64,000 nt of DNA from Pseudomonas graminis (GCF_013201545.1 NZ_CP053746.1:2693001-2757000); one strand, 5' to 3'. Shown: positions 28,245 through 38,840, numbered from the stretch's first letter. Program-made: numbers and translations. Notes: generated by a model not told the origin, from the sequence alone.

Positions 28245-28321
28245 ATGGTGAAGGGGCGTATCGAGGAATCGTTGCTGCGCCCCGGCTTGTAGCCGTTTAT
28301 CTCAGTGCCTGGGCAAGCAGG

Positions 28322-29566
28322 TCAGTCCTGCGGTGCTTCGCCGTGAATCGCCGTAGGGGCTGAATCAACCCGCGATGTGTTTTGCCACCGTGCGATGGCG
28401 AGGCAGGCCACGCAATTCCCCAACACGTTGGTCAGCACGCGGCACTTCATCAGTCGCTCCACCCCCAACAGCAAACCGACACTCTCCACGGGCACCATGT
28501 GGAACAGATTCAGGGTGGCAATCAACGTAAAAAATGCCGACCCCGCCATGCTGGTCGACCCCAGGCAGGTCACCATTGAAATCAGCAGCAAGGTCATCCA
28601 GTTCGCCGCCGTCAGGTCGATGCCCGACATCTGAGCCAGAAAAAGCACGGCTGTGATCAGGTAGATATTCGAACCGGCGAGGTTGAAGGTATAACCGGTG
28701 GTCAACACCAGGCGGCTCAACTGCCGCTCACACCCCAGGCCCTGCATCTTTTCGATCAGGCCGGGAAGCGCCGCTACCGAAGAACCCGTGAAAGTCACCA
28801 GCAGCAAGTCATCCTTCAGGTGCAGCACCAGTGAACACAGCGAAGTCCCCGAGGCCCGCGCTATCGGCGCGAGTACCAGTAGAACGAACGCGCCACAGGC
28901 CAGGTACATGACCGCGACAAACTTGAGCAGCGGCAACGCTGAACCGAGCCCGAACTTGCCGATGGTAAAAGCAATGGCGCCGAAAGCGGCGAGGGGAGCG
29001 AAGCGCAGTATCAGCCTCAGGCACCTGAAGAGCTGCTCGACGATTCGTTCCAGCAGGAGTCGCAGCGCGTCCGCCCGTGTATCGCCGCGGGCGTGCGCTA
29101 TCCATGCTCCGGTCAGCAGGCCTGCGAGCATGATTTGCAAGACGGGATTGTGCATGAGTGCGTCGGCAAGGGTGGCGCCAATCCCTGTCCATGAGAGGGT
29201 TGTCGAAGAGGCGCGCAGTCTATCCAGACTGTTCGGCAGCCAGGAAGCCTCCGACGCCGCGTGGCTGCCGGGTTGCATCAAGCCGGCGATCACGCATGCC
29301 AGGGACAGCGACAACAGCGCCATGGCTTGAAAATAGACCAATAGCCTGGCTGCCAGCCCCCGTTGTCCGAGGCGCAAACCCGCGACGCCGGATGCGATCA
29401 GCAGAAACATCATAAATGGCATCAGCCAGCCAATAACGCGAATGAAGCCGTCGCTCAACGGTTTCATCTCTACCGCGAGCGGCGGATTGAGGGCGCCAAG
29501 CAGCGCGCCACTGAGGATGGCGACAAGAAGATGCAGAGTTGTGCTGCGCAGAAGCCTGAGAGGCAT
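28322..29566 (-). CDS. DctA-like dicarboxylate/amino-acid:cation symporter (SDF family)
   Basis: 414 residues, about eight helices plus re-entrant hairpins. Family marks are TFTGSSVAALPGLIEKMQGLG (hairpin 1 serine-rich motif), TTGYTFNLAGSNIYL and the C-terminal VLTNVLGNCVACLAIARW. In DctA/GltP relatives the NxDGT motif holds an Asp; here it is NLAGS, and the helix-8 DRF is VERL. Substrate or ion coupling may therefore differ from C4-dicarboxylate carriers. It converges on the lyase gene and is divergent from the LysR gene 129 bases away, so likely controlled by it. Confidence 0.82.
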   Translation of the reverse strand: MPLRLLRSTTLHLLVAILSGALLGALNPPLAVEMKPLSDGFIRVIGWLMPFMMFLLIASGVAGLRLGQRGLAARLLVYFQAMALLSLSLACVIAGLMQPGSHAASEASWLPNSLDRLRASSTTLSWTGIGATLADALMHNPVLQIMLAGLLTGAWIAHARGDTRADALRLLLERIVEQLFRCLRLILRFAPLAAFGAIAFTIGKFGLGSALPLLKFVAVMYLACGAFVLLVLAPIARASGTSLCSLVLHLKDDLLLVTFTGSSVAALPGLIEKMQGLGCERQLSRLVLTTGYTFNLAGSNIYLITAVLFLAQMSGIDLTAANWMTLLLISMVTCLGSTSMAGSAFFTLIATLNLFHMVPVESVGLLLGVERLMKCRVLTNVLGNCVACLAIARWQNTSRVDSAPTAIHGEAPQD

Positions 29567-29695
29567 CGGGTTCCGGAGTGGGCATGTTTATTGTTATGAG
29601 CGCGCCTTGCCAGTGGTTTGGCGATTGGGCACGCTTGCTGGCCAACGTCGCGTAGATCGACGGCAATCATAAACCCCGTAGCGAGATAGACCATC

Positions 29696-30625
29696 ATGGA
29701 GCTTCGTCATCTGCGCTATTTCGTCATGGTGGCTGAGGAACGACATTTCACCCGCGCCGCAGCACGCCTGAATATGCAGCAGCCGCCGCTGAGCCAGCAG
29801 ATCCGGGCGCTGGAGGACGAGCTGGGTTTCGAGCTGTTCAAGCGCCATCCCAAAGGGGTGGATCTCACCGCAGGCGGGCAGGTTTTCCTGCAAGAGGCGC
29901 AGGACATTCTGGCGAGGGTCAAGGAAGGTTCGCTCAAGGCTTCGCGCGCCGCCCACGGCATCGAGGGGCACCTGACCATCGGTTTCACCAGCTCGGCCGC
30001 TGCCCATCCGCTGATTCCCCGGATCATTCGTGCTTACCGTGAGCGTTTCCCTGGCGTGGCGGTTTCACTGAGGGAGGGCAGCGCGCAGCAGCTGACCGAG
30101 TCAGCCATTGATGGCAGCGTTGACGTCGGCATTTTGCGGGCGCCCGTCAGCCGACATCAAAGCATCGCTTTTTACCGGCTGCTGAACGAAGAGATGCTGC
30201 TGACGTTACCGGTAGGGCATCGCTTGTTGACCGGGCATCAGGCAGACCAGGGGCCGCCTGTTATTTCGCTCCTCGATCTGGCCGAAGAGCAATTCATCCT
30301 GGTCCGTCGTCCGGGTGCCCCCGGGATGTACGCCAACCTGATCAAGGCCTGTTTGAACGCCGGTTTCAATCCGAAGGTCGCCTTTGAGGTTGAGCGTATG
30401 CTCACCAACGTCAGCCTTGTCGCCGCGGGCGCGGGCATCTCTATCGTGCCGGGGTCGATGCGCGATGTGCACAAGGAAAGCGTAGTGTATTGCCGGATCG
30501 CTGACGCAAAGCCTCGGTTGCACGCACCAATAACGCTGGTATGCCCAAGCTTTAATCCACAGCCGCCGCTGCGCAACTTCGTTGCCCTGTCGCAAGAGCT
30601 GAGCGGGCGGAGAATTACGCAATAA
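29696..30625 (+). CDS. LysR-family transcriptional regulator
   Basis: 309 residues. Residues 1-60 form the helix-turn-helix (MELRHLRYFVMVAEERHFTRAAARL, then QQPPLSQQIRALEDELG), typical of the BenM/CatM-like LysR subgroup that regulates aromatic and organic-acid catabolism. The effector domain starts at HLTIGFTSSAAAHPLIP. Divergent from the DctA-like gene and within the same inserted module as the porin and lyase, so it is the likely inducer-sensing switch. It ends at a shared bidirectional terminator before suhB. Confidence 0.88.
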   Translation: MELRHLRYFVMVAEERHFTRAAARLNMQQPPLSQQIRALEDELGFELFKRHPKGVDLTAGGQVFLQEAQDILARVKEGSLKASRAAHGIEGHLTIGFTSSAAAHPLIPRIIRAYRERFPGVAVSLREGSAQQLTESAIDGSVDVGILRAPVSRHQSIAFYRLLNEEMLLTLPVGHRLLTGHQADQGPPVISLLDLAEEQFILVRRPGAPGMYANLIKACLNAGFNPKVAFEVERMLTNVSLVAAGAGISIVPGSMRDVHKESVVYCRIADAKPRLHAPITLVCPSFNPQPPLRNFVALSQELSGRRITQ

Positions 30626-30651
30626 AAAAACCGGCACATGGCCGGTTTTTT
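30624..30651. terminator. bidirectional rho-independent terminator between LysR and suhB
   Basis: A run of A and CCGGC pairs with GCCGG and a run of T around an ACATG loop, between convergent genes. It forms the right border of the porin/lyase module. Confidence 0.8.
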
Positions 30652-30667
30652 GTACAGTCCGCTTGGC

Positions 30668-31483
30668 TTAACGCTTCAGCGACGTCGGCACAAACGGAGC
30701 GATCGAGGTCAGCACCGCTTTGAAGCATTTGGTGTTGCCCGCAACGATGTGGCCCTTTTCAAGGAAGTCGTGACCGCCGTTGAAGTCACTGACCAGACCG
30801 CCTGCTTCCTGAATCAGCAGGGCGCCTGCGGCCATGTCCCACTCCGACAGACCCGATTCCCAGAACGCATCGAAACGGCCCGCAGCCACGTAAGCCAGGT
30901 CCAGGCTCGCGGCGCCGGCGCGACGGATGCCCGCAGTCTGGCCTACCAGCGAACGGAACATGTTCATGTAGTTGTCGAGGTTGTCGAGTTGGTTCTCACG
31001 GAACGGGAAACCTGTGCCGAGCAGTGCGCCTTCAAGGCTCTTGCGCGGGCTGACGCGCAGACGACGGCCGTTCAGGGCAGCGCCCCGACCGCGGCTGGCG
31101 GTGAATTCTTCCTGACGGACCGGGTCCAGAACAACGGCGTGTTCCAGGCGACCGCGGTATTTGCACGCGATGCTGACGGCGAAGTGAGGAACGCCACGCA
31201 CGAAGTTGGTGGTGCCGTCGAGCGGATCGATGATCCAGAGGTAGTCGGTGCCTTCGCCGCTGCCTTCATGCAGGCCGCTTTCTTCGCCAAGGATGCCGTG
31301 GGTTGGATACGCCTTGCGCAATGCAGTGATGATGCTCTGCTCGGCGGCGCGATCGATTTCGGTTACGTAATCTTTCGCGTCTTTTTCGTCGACCTTGATG
31401 GTATCCAGGCGCTCGATGGAGCGGAAAATCAATTCGCTGGCGCTGCGGGCGGCGCGCAGCGCGATATTCAGCATGGGCTGCAT
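30668..31483 (-). CDS. suhB: inositol monophosphatase family protein SuhB
   Basis: 271 residues. The metal-binding motifs of the family are complete: ILGEESG, IDPLDGTTNFVRG and SEWDMAAGALLIQEAGG. SuhB hydrolyses inositol-1-phosphate and also acts in Nus-factor complexes for rRNA transcription; in Pseudomonas it affects virulence regulation. Divergent from trmJ. Confidence 0.95.
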   Translation of the reverse strand: MQPMLNIALRAARSASELIFRSIERLDTIKVDEKDAKDYVTEIDRAAEQSIITALRKAYPTHGILGEESGLHEGSGEGTDYLWIIDPLDGTTNFVRGVPHFAVSIACKYRGRLEHAVVLDPVRQEEFTASRGRGAALNGRRLRVSPRKSLEGALLGTGFPFRENQLDNLDNYMNMFRSLVGQTAGIRRAGAASLDLAYVAAGRFDAFWESGLSEWDMAAGALLIQEAGGLVSDFNGGHDFLEKGHIVAGNTKCFKAVLTSIAPFVPTSLKR

Positions 31484-31718
31484 GGATGGATCACCTAGGT
31501 CGTTAAAGAGAGCCGGCCATTCTATTGGTTCTCTTGGATGATTTCCAGCGCGAGTGCAGACTTTGCCGCGCGTCCGGTCGGCTTGGCGTGCGCAGGTCAG
31601 CGGTGCCCTGTCACCTTTTAGTGGCGCATCCCGTGCGTGAGGCGCAAGGTTCGTGGCGCCGATGGAAGCGCTTCTGTAACATTCGCCCCCCTTTTCACCT
31701 GCTAGCGAGACTTCACCA

Positions 31719-32492
31719 GTGCTGCAAAATATTCGTGTCGTCCTGGTCGGTACCAGTCATCCCGGAAATATCGGTGGCGCCGCGCGTGCCATGAAAAACA
31801 TGGGCCTTTCCCGTCTGGTGCTGGTTGATCCCGCCATGTTTCCCCACCATGAAGCCGATGCACGGGCGTCTGGCGCGGGCGACATCCTGGAAGGCGCGCA
31901 GGTCGTGGCGACGCTGGAAGATGCGTTGGTAGGCTGCAACCTGGTATTGGGCACCAGCGCCCGGGATCGCCGCATTCCCTGGCCGCTGCTCGACCCTCGC
32001 GAAGCGGGCGTCAAGACCGTGGAGCACGCCGCGCTGGGCGAAGAGATCGCACTGGTGTTCGGCCGTGAATACGCCGGCCTCACCAATGAAGAGCTGCAGC
32101 GCTGCCATTACCACGTGCACATTCCTTCGGACCCGGAATTCAGTTCGTTGAATCTGGCTGCCGCCGTGCAGGTGTTGAGTTACGAAACCCGCATGGCCTG
32201 GCTCGCGGCGGACGGGCAGGCAAGCAAGGTGGAGAAGTTCGAGGTCAACTCGGTGCGCAGTACCGAGCTGGCGACCATGGATGAGATGGAGAAATTCTAT
32301 GAGCATCTTCAGTCCACGCTGGTCACCATCGGCTTCCTTGATCCCGAGAAGCCGCGCCATCTGATGGCCCGGCTGCGTCGTTTGTACGGGCGCTCTGCGG
32401 TCAATCGATCCGAGATGAGCATCTTGCGCGGCATCCTCACCGAGACCCAGAAAGCGGCCAACGGCGAACCCTACAAGCGGAAGGATCAGTGA
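31719..32492 (+). CDS. trmJ: tRNA (cytidine/uridine-32-2'-O)-methyltransferase TrmJ
   Basis: 257 residues from a GTG at 31719. SPOUT-fold methyltransferase that 2'-O-methylates position 32 in tRNA anticodon loops. The start [23 protein letters not shown], the [10 protein letters not shown] strand, [17 protein letters not shown] and [22 protein letters not shown] (knot region) are all typical. Its stop overlaps the cysE start by one base, so the two genes are coupled. Confidence 0.95.
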   Translation: MLQNIRVVLVGTSHPGNIGGAARAMKNMGLSRLVLVDPAMFPHHEADARASGAGDILEGAQVVATLEDALVGCNLVLGTSARDRRIPWPLLDPREAGVKTVEHAALGEEIALVFGREYAGLTNEELQRCHYHVHIPSDPEFSSLNLAAAVQVLSYETRMAWLAADGQASKVEKFEVNSVRSTELATMDEMEKFYEHLQSTLVTIGFLDPEKPRHLMARLRRLYGRSAVNRSEMSILRGILTETQKAANGEPYKRKDQ

Positions 32493-33274
32493 TGTTCGAG
32501 CGTCTGCGGGAAGACATCCAAAGCGTGTTCCATCGTGACCCGGCGGCACGAAATGCCTTTGAAGTGCTCACCTGCTATCCCGGCATGCACGCGATCTGGC
32601 TGCATCGGCTGTCCGGCTGGCTGTGGCGCAACGACCTGAAGTGGCCAGCGCGCATGGTTTCCAACTTCGGTCGCTGGTTGACCGGCATTGAAATCCATCC
32701 CGGCGCTAAAGTCGGCCGGCGTTTTTTCATCGATCACGGTATGGGCATCGTCATCGGCGAGACCGCCGAGATCGGCGATGACGTGACCCTTTACCAAGGC
32801 GTGACGCTGGGCGGCACAAGTTGGAACAAGGGTAAACGCCATCCGACTCTGGAGTCCGGTGTTGTGGTGGGCGCGGGTGCGAAGGTACTCGGGCCATTCA
32901 CAGTGGGTGCCGGGGCGAAGGTCGGTTCCAACGCGGTGGTGACCAAGCCCGTGCCGGCGGGTGCGACGGTGGTGGGCATTCCCGGACGAATCATCGTCAA
33001 GTCTGACGATGAAGCCGAAGCCAAGCGCAAGGCGATCGCCGAAAAGCTCGGCTTCGATGCCTATGGCGTCAGCGAGGACATGCCTGATCCAGTGGCGCGC
33101 GCGATCGGGCAATTGCTCGATCACCTGCAAGCGATGGACGTTCGTGTGGAAGACATGGGCAAGGCATTGAAGAGCCTGGGCGGTGAATATCGCGAGAAGG
33201 AATTGCCGGAGTTGCGTCAGGAAGTCTTCGACTGCATGAAAGAGCCTTGCCAGGCTGATGCTCCCCGGAAATGA
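32492..33274 (+). CDS. cysE: serine O-acetyltransferase CysE
   Basis: 260 residues from the ATG at 32492. Acetylates serine with acetyl-CoA, first step of cysteine synthesis. The left-handed beta-helix hexapeptides ([33 protein letters not shown] and [20 protein letters not shown]) and catalytic His in the HGMG segment are visible. The C-terminal 60 residues form a helical extension ending [12 protein letters not shown]. It lies just before the isc operon, linking cysteine supply to the cysteine desulfurase IscS. Confidence 0.93.
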   Translation: MFERLREDIQSVFHRDPAARNAFEVLTCYPGMHAIWLHRLSGWLWRNDLKWPARMVSNFGRWLTGIEIHPGAKVGRRFFIDHGMGIVIGETAEIGDDVTLYQGVTLGGTSWNKGKRHPTLESGVVVGAGAKVLGPFTVGAGAKVGSNAVVTKPVPAGATVVGIPGRIIVKSDDEAEAKRKAIAEKLGFDAYGVSEDMPDPVARAIGQLLDHLQAMDVRVEDMGKALKSLGGEYREKELPELRQEVFDCMKEPCQADAPRK

Positions 33275-33377
33275 AGCAGCGGCGCGGTTGCAGGCGGCAC
33301 ATGTGCCAATCCCCGCCGCGTTTTGCTATGATGCGGCCGCGATTTTGCGGGTAATCCCGACTGTTCCACTAGGTCTT

Positions 33378-33410
33378 ATAGTTGACTTAAATACTCGGGA
33401 ATAGCATACT
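33378..33410 (+). promoter_or_regulatory. iscR promoter with IscR type 1 site
   Basis: Positions 33378-33402 match the IscR type 1 motif: ATAGTTGACT start, AT-rich centre and GGGAAT end. The -35 TTGACT (33382-33387) lies inside it, with a 17-base spacer to -10 CATACT (33405-33410). Bound [2Fe-2S]-IscR would block RNA polymerase, giving autorepression when clusters are plentiful. Confidence 0.75.
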
Positions 33411-33442
33411 CGCCCTCATTCCGAACCTCCGCGGTACACGTC

Positions 33443-33934
33443 ATGCGACTGACTACAAAAGGCCGATACGCTGTCACTGCCATGCTTGATCTGGCATTGC
33501 ATGCGCAGCATGGGCCAGTGTCCCTGGCCGATATCTCCGAGCGGCAAGGGATTTCCCTTTCCTACCTCGAGCAACTGTTCGCCAAGCTGCGCCGCGGCAA
33601 CCTTGTTTCCAGCGTACGCGGTCCCGGCGGCGGTTATCAGTTGTCCCGCGACATGCAGGGCATTCAGGTGGCGCAGGTGATTGACGCGGTCAACGAATCG
33701 GTTGACGCGACGCGCTGCCAGGGGCTCGGTGATTGCCATGCTGGCGACACCTGTCTGACCCACCACTTGTGGTGCGACCTCAGTCAGCAGATTCACGAAT
33801 TTCTAAGCGGTATCAGCCTGGCCGACCTCGTCACTCGCCGTGAAGTGCAAGAAGTCGCCCAACGTCAGGATCTGCGCCGTTGCGGTAGCAAGACGCAGCC
33901 ACTGGACAAGATTGAAACATCCGCCGTTGAGTGA
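33443..33934 (+). CDS. iscR: Fe-S cluster-sensing transcriptional regulator IscR
   Basis: 163 residues, Rrf2 family. Start [22 protein letters not shown] and the helix-turn-helix [16 protein letters not shown] are typical. The cluster ligands are in [17 protein letters not shown], the family C-x5-C-x5-C-x2-H array. The regulator binds a [2Fe-2S] cluster and represses its own operon; the upstream type 1 site supports this. Its stop overlaps the alternative upstream iscS reading frame, but iscS itself starts 44 bases later. Confidence 0.96.
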   Translation: MRLTTKGRYAVTAMLDLALHAQHGPVSLADISERQGISLSYLEQLFAKLRRGNLVSSVRGPGGGYQLSRDMQGIQVAQVIDAVNESVDATRCQGLGDCHAGDTCLTHHLWCDLSQQIHEFLSGISLADLVTRREVQEVAQRQDLRRCGSKTQPLDKIETSAVE

Positions 33935-33978
33935 ACGCAGATGAACGCGCGGCGCGCCTGCCCGATAGGAGATATTCA

Positions 33979-35193
33979 ATGAGATTGCCGATTTACCTCG
34001 ATTATTCCGCAACCACCCCGGTCGATCCGCGTGTTGCGCAGAAAATGAGCGACTGCTTGCTGGTGGATGGCAACTTCGGTAACCCGGCGTCGCGCTCCCA
34101 CGTCTTTGGCTGGAAGGCTGAAGAGGCGGTAGAGAACGCGCGTCGTCAGGTCGCCGATCTGGTCAACGCCGACCCGCGCGAAATCGTCTGGACTTCCGGT
34201 GCCACCGAGTCCAACAACCTCGCGATCAAGGGCGCTGCGCATTTCTATGCCTCCAAAGGCAAGCACCTGATCACCAGCAAAATCGAACACAAAGCCGTGC
34301 TCGACACCATGCGTCAGCTTGAGCGTGAAGGCTTTGAAGTCACCTACCTCGAGCCGACCGAAGATGGCCTGATCACTCCGGCCATGATCGAAGCTGTCCT
34401 GCGCGACGACACCGTTCTGGTCTCGATCATGCACGTCAACAACGAGATCGGTACGGTCAACGACATCGCAGCGATTGGCGAGATGACCCGTTCCCGCGGT
34501 GTGCTCTTCCACGTCGACGCAGCGCAGGCCACCGGCAAGGTTGAAATCGACCTCGCCAACCTCAAAGTTGATCTGATGTCGTTCTCGGCCCACAAGACCT
34601 ACGGTCCTAAAGGCATTGGCGCACTGTGGGTCAGCCGCAAGCCACGTGTCCGCATCGAAGCCGAAATGCACGGTGGCGGTCACGAGCGTGGCATGCGTTC
34701 CGGTACGCTGGCAACGCACCAGATCGTCGGCATGGGCGAAGCGTTCCGCGTTGCCAAGGAAGACATGGCTGCCGAGAACGTTCGCATCAAAGCCTTGAGT
34801 GATCGCTTCTATCAGCAGGTTGCGCATCTGGAAGAGTTGTACGTCAACGGCAGCATGACTGCCCGTGTGCCGCACAATCTCAACCTGAGCTTCAACTATG
34901 TGGAAGGCGAGTCGCTGATCATGGCGCTCAAGGATCTGGCGGTATCGTCCGGCTCCGCATGCACCTCGGCTTCGCTCGAACCTTCCTACGTGCTGCGCGC
35001 CCTGGGTCGTAACGATGAGCTGGCACACAGCTCGATCCGTTTCACCTTCGGTCGCTTCACCACTGAAGAAGAGATCGACTACGCCGCGCAGAAAGTCTGC
35101 GAGGCTGTCACCAAGCTGCGCGCCTTGTCGCCGCTGTGGGACATGTTCAAAGACGGCGTCGACATCTCTAAGATCGAGTGGGCGGCGCACTAA
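33979..35193 (+). CDS. iscS: cysteine desulfurase IscS
   Basis: 404 residues from the ATG at 33979, which has AGGAG at the right distance; the longer frame to 33931 adds 16 polar residues and is unlikely. PLP enzyme releasing sulfur from cysteine for Fe-S clusters, thiouridine and other thio-compounds. The PLP lysine is in [12 protein letters not shown] and the persulfide cysteine in [20 protein letters not shown]. Confidence 0.97.
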   Translation: MRLPIYLDYSATTPVDPRVAQKMSDCLLVDGNFGNPASRSHVFGWKAEEAVENARRQVADLVNADPREIVWTSGATESNNLAIKGAAHFYASKGKHLITSKIEHKAVLDTMRQLEREGFEVTYLEPTEDGLITPAMIEAVLRDDTVLVSIMHVNNEIGTVNDIAAIGEMTRSRGVLFHVDAAQATGKVEIDLANLKVDLMSFSAHKTYGPKGIGALWVSRKPRVRIEAEMHGGGHERGMRSGTLATHQIVGMGEAFRVAKEDMAAENVRIKALSDRFYQQVAHLEELYVNGSMTARVPHNLNLSFNYVEGESLIMALKDLAVSSGSACTSASLEPSYVLRALGRNDELAHSSIRFTFGRFTTEEEIDYAAQKVCEAVTKLRALSPLWDMFKDGVDISKIEWAAH

Positions 35194-35282
35194 TTCAAAG
35201 TCGCCATTTCATGCGGCACTTTGAAAACCGGGTTTTCCAAGTGTCGTGAGAGCGACGTGTTGTATCTGATGAGGATTGCACC

Positions 35283-35669
35283 ATGGCTTACAGCGAAAAG
35301 GTCATCGACCACTACGAAAATCCCCGCAACGTCGGCAAGATGAATGCGGAGGACCCTGATGTCGGCACCGGCATGGTCGGCGCGCCGGCGTGCGGCGACG
35401 TCATGCGTCTGCAGATCAAAGTCAACGAGCAGGGCATCATCGAAGACGCCAAGTTCAAGACCTACGGCTGCGGCTCTGCCATCGCGTCGAGCTCCCTGGC
35501 CACCGAGTGGATGAAAGGCAAGACTCTGGATGAAGCAGAGACCATCAAGAACACTCAGCTGGCCGAAGAACTGGCCCTGCCGCCAGTGAAAATCCACTGC
35601 TCCGTACTCGCTGAAGACGCCATCAAGGCGGCCGTTCGCGACTACAAGCAGAAGAAAGGCCTGCTCTAA
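35283..35669 (+). CDS. iscU: Fe-S cluster scaffold protein IscU
   Basis: 128 residues. The three cluster cysteines are in GAPACGDVM, YGCGSAIASSS and IHCSVLAED; LPPVK, recognised by HscA, directly precedes the last. Clusters form here with sulfur from IscS and are handed on by HscBA. Confidence 0.97.
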   Translation: MAYSEKVIDHYENPRNVGKMNAEDPDVGTGMVGAPACGDVMRLQIKVNEQGIIEDAKFKTYGCGSAIASSSLATEWMKGKTLDEAETIKNTQLAEELALPPVKIHCSVLAEDAIKAAVRDYKQKKGLL

Positions 35670-35720
35670 ACAGAGCATGTTCCGCTGCGTTAAGTAACTT
35701 GCGTGAGGTAAGGAGTTCCG

Positions 35721-36044
35721 ATGGCTATCAGCATGACCGAAGCAGCCGCCAACCATGTGCGTCGCTCCCTCGATGGGCGCGGCAAGGGTGACGGCATTCG
35801 TCTGGGCGTTCGCACGACCGGTTGTTCAGGCCTTGCGTACGTGCTCGAGTTCGTCGATGAGCCTGAAAGCGAAGACACGGTGTTCGAGTACCACGGCGTC
35901 AAGGTGATCATCGATCCCAAAAGCCTGGTCTATCTTGACGGCACCGAGCTCGATTTCGTCAAGGAAGGGTTGAACGAAGGCTTCAAGTTCAACAATCCCA
36001 ACTCGCGCGGTGAATGTGGCTGCGGCGAAAGCTTCAACGTCTGA
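35721..36044 (+). CDS. iscA: A-type Fe-S carrier protein IscA
   Basis: 107 residues. The A-type carrier cysteines are at TTGCSGLAY and at the C-terminal ECGCGESF. It delivers clusters, especially [4Fe-4S], to targets. A good ribosome-binding site (AAGGAG) precedes the ATG. Confidence 0.96.
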   Translation: MAISMTEAAANHVRRSLDGRGKGDGIRLGVRTTGCSGLAYVLEFVDEPESEDTVFEYHGVKVIIDPKSLVYLDGTELDFVKEGLNEGFKFNNPNSRGECGCGESFNV

Positions 36045-36052
36045 GGCTTATT

Positions 36053-36571
36053 GTGGGTACTCCTTGTCACTTTGCTTTATTCGACCTGCAGCCGGGCTTC
36101 AATCTGGATCTCGACCTGCTGGCGACGCGTTACCGTGAGCTCGCACGGAGCGTGCACCCCGACCGTTTTGCCGACGCCCCCGAGGCGGAGCAAAGGGTTG
36201 CGCTGGAGCGCTCTGCCAGTCTGAACGACGCCTACCAAACGCTGAAGAATGCGCCTAAAAGGGCGCGTTACCTGCTGGCGCTGAAGGGCGAAGTTCCGCT
36301 GGAGGTCACCGTCCAGGATCCCGAGTTTCTGATGCAGCAGATGCAATGGCGCGAAGAGCTCGAAGATCTTCAGGACGACGCGGATCTGGCGGGTGTCGCG
36401 GTATTCAAGCGCCGGCTCAAGGTTGCCCAGGAAGAACTGAACGAAAGCTTCGCGGCTTGTTGGGACGATGCTGCACAGCGAGAGCAGGCCGAAAGGCTGA
36501 TGCGTCGCATGCAGTTCCTCGACAAACTCTCCTACGAAGTGCGCCAGCTCGAAGAGCGCCTCGACGATTAA
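36053..36571 (+). CDS. hscB: co-chaperone HscB (J-domain, Fe-S assembly)
   Basis: 172 residues from a GTG at 36053 with GAGG just upstream; the longer frame to 36014 overlaps iscA. The N-terminal J-domain carries HPDRF, which stimulates the HscA ATPase. The C-terminal helical part binds IscU. The gene lies nine bases after iscA. Confidence 0.94.
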   Translation: MGTPCHFALFDLQPGFNLDLDLLATRYRELARSVHPDRFADAPEAEQRVALERSASLNDAYQTLKNAPKRARYLLALKGEVPLEVTVQDPEFLMQQMQWREELEDLQDDADLAGVAVFKRRLKVAQEELNESFAACWDDAAQREQAERLMRRMQFLDKLSYEVRQLEERLDD

Positions 36572-36619
36572 CCCCGCGCCGTCCTTCTGGGGCGGCACGC
36601 CAGTGATATCAGAAAAGCA

Positions 36620-38482
36620 ATGGCTCTACTGCAGATCGCCGAACCCGGCCAAGCTCCAAAACCTCATCAGCGTCGCCTGGCTGTCGGGATTGACCTCGGC
36701 ACCACCAATTCGCTGGTGGCTGCCCTGCGCAGCGGCATCAGTGAGCCGCTTCCCGACGCAGGCGGCCAGGTCATCCTGCCGTCTGCCGTTCGCTATCACG
36801 CCGAGCGCGTCGAAGTGGGCCAGTCGGCGAAGGACGCTGCGGCGACCGATCCGCTGAACACCATCATTTCCGTCAAACGCCTCATGGGTCGCGGGATCTC
36901 CGATGTGAAGCATTTGGGTGGGCAGTTGCCTTACCGCTTCACCGGCGGCGAGTCCCACATGCCGTTCATTGAAACCGTGCAGGGCCCGAAGAGCCCGGTT
37001 GAAGTGTCGGCTGACATCCTCAAGGTGCTGCGTCAGCGTGCTGAGGAAACCCTGGGTGGCGAGCTGGTCGGCGCGGTCATCACCGTTCCCGCTTATTTCG
37101 ATGACGCCCAGCGTCAGGCCACCAAAGACGCCGCAAAGCTGGCGGGCCTTACCGTTCTTCGCCTGCTTAACGAGCCCACGGCGGCTGCCGTGGCGTACGG
37201 GCTGGATCAAAACGCCGAAGGTGTGGTTGCTATTTACGATCTGGGTGGCGGCACCTTCGATATCTCGATTCTGCGCCTGACCGGCGGCGTATTTGAAGTC
37301 ATGGCGACCGGTGGCGACAGCGCGCTGGGCGGTGATGATTTCGACCACGCCATCGCGACCTGGATCATTGCTGAAGCCGGTCTGTCCGACGATCTCGACC
37401 CGGCTGCCCAGCGCCGTCTGATGCAGACGGCATGCGCGGCGAAAGAATCCCTGACTGACGCCGATTCGGTCGATGTCGTCCATGGCGACTGGCAGGGTGT
37501 ACTGACCCGCGCCGCATTCGATGCCCTCATTGAGCCAATGATCGCCCGCAGCCTTAAAGCCTGCCGTCGCGCCGTTCGTGATTGCGGCATTGAGCTGGAT
37601 GAAGTCGAAGCCGTGGTCATGGTGGGCGGCTCCACCCGTGTGCCGCGAGTTCGCGAAGCGGTGGCCGAACTCTTTGGCCGTCAACCGTTGACCGAGATCG
37701 ACCCGGATCAGGTAGTCGCCATCGGCGCTGCGATCCAGGCCGATACGCTGGCAGGCAACAAGCGCGATGGCGGTGAGCTGCTGCTGCTCGACGTGATCCC
37801 GTTGTCCCTGGGGCTGGAGACCATGGGTGGCCTGATGGAGAAGGTCATTCCGCGCAACACCACGATCCCGGTGGCCCGCGCCCAGGAATTCACCACTTAC
37901 AAAGACGGCCAGTCGGCCATGATGATTCACGTGCTGCAAGGCGAGCGTGAATTGATCAGCGACTGCCGTTCACTGGCGCGTTTTGACCTGCGTGGCATTC
38001 CCGCGATGGTCGCCGGCGCCGCGAAAATCCGCGTGACCTTCCAGGTCGACGCCGATGGCCTGCTCAGCGTGTCCGCCCGCGAGCTGGCATCCGGCGTTGA
38101 GTCGAGCATTCAGGTCAAGCCTTCGTATGGGCTGACTGACGGTGAAATCACCCGCATGCTCAAGGACTCCTTCCAGTACGCCGGTGACGACATGGTGGCT
38201 CGCGCGTTGCGTGAACAGCAGGTCGACGCCCAGCGTTTGCTCGAAGCCGTTGAAGGCGCGTTGCAGGCCGATGGCGATCGCTTGCTCGACGCCGAAGAGC
38301 GCATGGTCATCGACCTGCAGATGGAAGAGCTACGTGAATTGATGAAGGGCAATGACGGCCCGGCCATCGAGCTGCAGACCAAACGTCTGTCGCAGGTGAC
38401 TGATGCGTTCGCCGCCCGCCGCCTGGACTCGACGGTGAAAGCCGCGCTGTCAGGGCGCAACCTGAATGAGATTGAGGAATAA
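36620..38482 (+). CDS. hscA: Fe-S assembly chaperone HscA (Hsp70 family)
   Basis: 620 residues. Hsp70 ATPase: [25 protein letters not shown] and [13 protein letters not shown]; substrate-binding domain after about residue 390. Dedicated to releasing clusters from IscU via its LPPVK motif. It lies between hscB and fdx, the usual order. Confidence 0.97.
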   Translation: MALLQIAEPGQAPKPHQRRLAVGIDLGTTNSLVAALRSGISEPLPDAGGQVILPSAVRYHAERVEVGQSAKDAAATDPLNTIISVKRLMGRGISDVKHLGGQLPYRFTGGESHMPFIETVQGPKSPVEVSADILKVLRQRAEETLGGELVGAVITVPAYFDDAQRQATKDAAKLAGLTVLRLLNEPTAAAVAYGLDQNAEGVVAIYDLGGGTFDISILRLTGGVFEVMATGGDSALGGDDFDHAIATWIIAEAGLSDDLDPAAQRRLMQTACAAKESLTDADSVDVVHGDWQGVLTRAAFDALIEPMIARSLKACRRAVRDCGIELDEVEAVVMVGGSTRVPRVREAVAELFGRQPLTEIDPDQVVAIGAAIQADTLAGNKRDGGELLLLDVIPLSLGLETMGGLMEKVIPRNTTIPVARAQEFTTYKDGQSAMMIHVLQGERELISDCRSLARFDLRGIPAMVAGAAKIRVTFQVDADGLLSVSARELASGVESSIQVKPSYGLTDGEITRMLKDSFQYAGDDMVARALREQQVDAQRLLEAVEGALQADGDRLLDAEERMVIDLQMEELRELMKGNDGPAIELQTKRLSQVTDAFAARRLDSTVKAALSGRNLNEIEE

Positions 38483-38485
38483 CTG

Positions 38486-38827
38486 ATGCCGCAGGTTACA
38501 TTTCTGCCACACGCCGAGCATTGCCCGGACGGAATGGTTGTCGAGGCTGAAGTCGGCAAGTCGATTCTGGAGCTCGCCCACGATCACCACATCGAGATCG
38601 AAAGCGCGTGCGGCGGCGTCTGCGCCTGCACCACCTGCCACTGCATCATTCGTGCGGGGTTCAACTCCCTCGAAGAAGCGGACGAGCTGGAAGAGGACTA
38701 TCTTGATCGTGCGTGGGGTCTGGAAGCTCAGTCCCGTCTGGCCTGCCAGGCCAAGGTCGGCACCGAAGACCTGACCGTCGAAATCCCGAAATATTCGCTT
38801 AACCACGCTGCCGAAGCGCCGCACTGA
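38486..38827 (+). CDS. fdx: ISC-system [2Fe-2S] ferredoxin
   Basis: 113 residues. Adrenodoxin-type ferredoxin with cluster ligands in ACGGVCACTTCHC and a later Cys in SRLACQAKV. It donates electrons for cluster assembly on IscU. The gene lies three bases after hscA. Confidence 0.96.
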   Translation: MPQVTFLPHAEHCPDGMVVEAEVGKSILELAHDHHIEIESACGGVCACTTCHCIIRAGFNSLEEADELEEDYLDRAWGLEAQSRLACQAKVGTEDLTVEIPKYSLNHAAEAPH

Positions 38828-38840
38828 TCGAGAAGCTGTC

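Noticed and set aside
33931..33978. Upstream start for iscS overlapping iscR
   Set aside because: The 16 added residues are polar and unlike IscS starts; AGGAG precedes the ATG at 33979.
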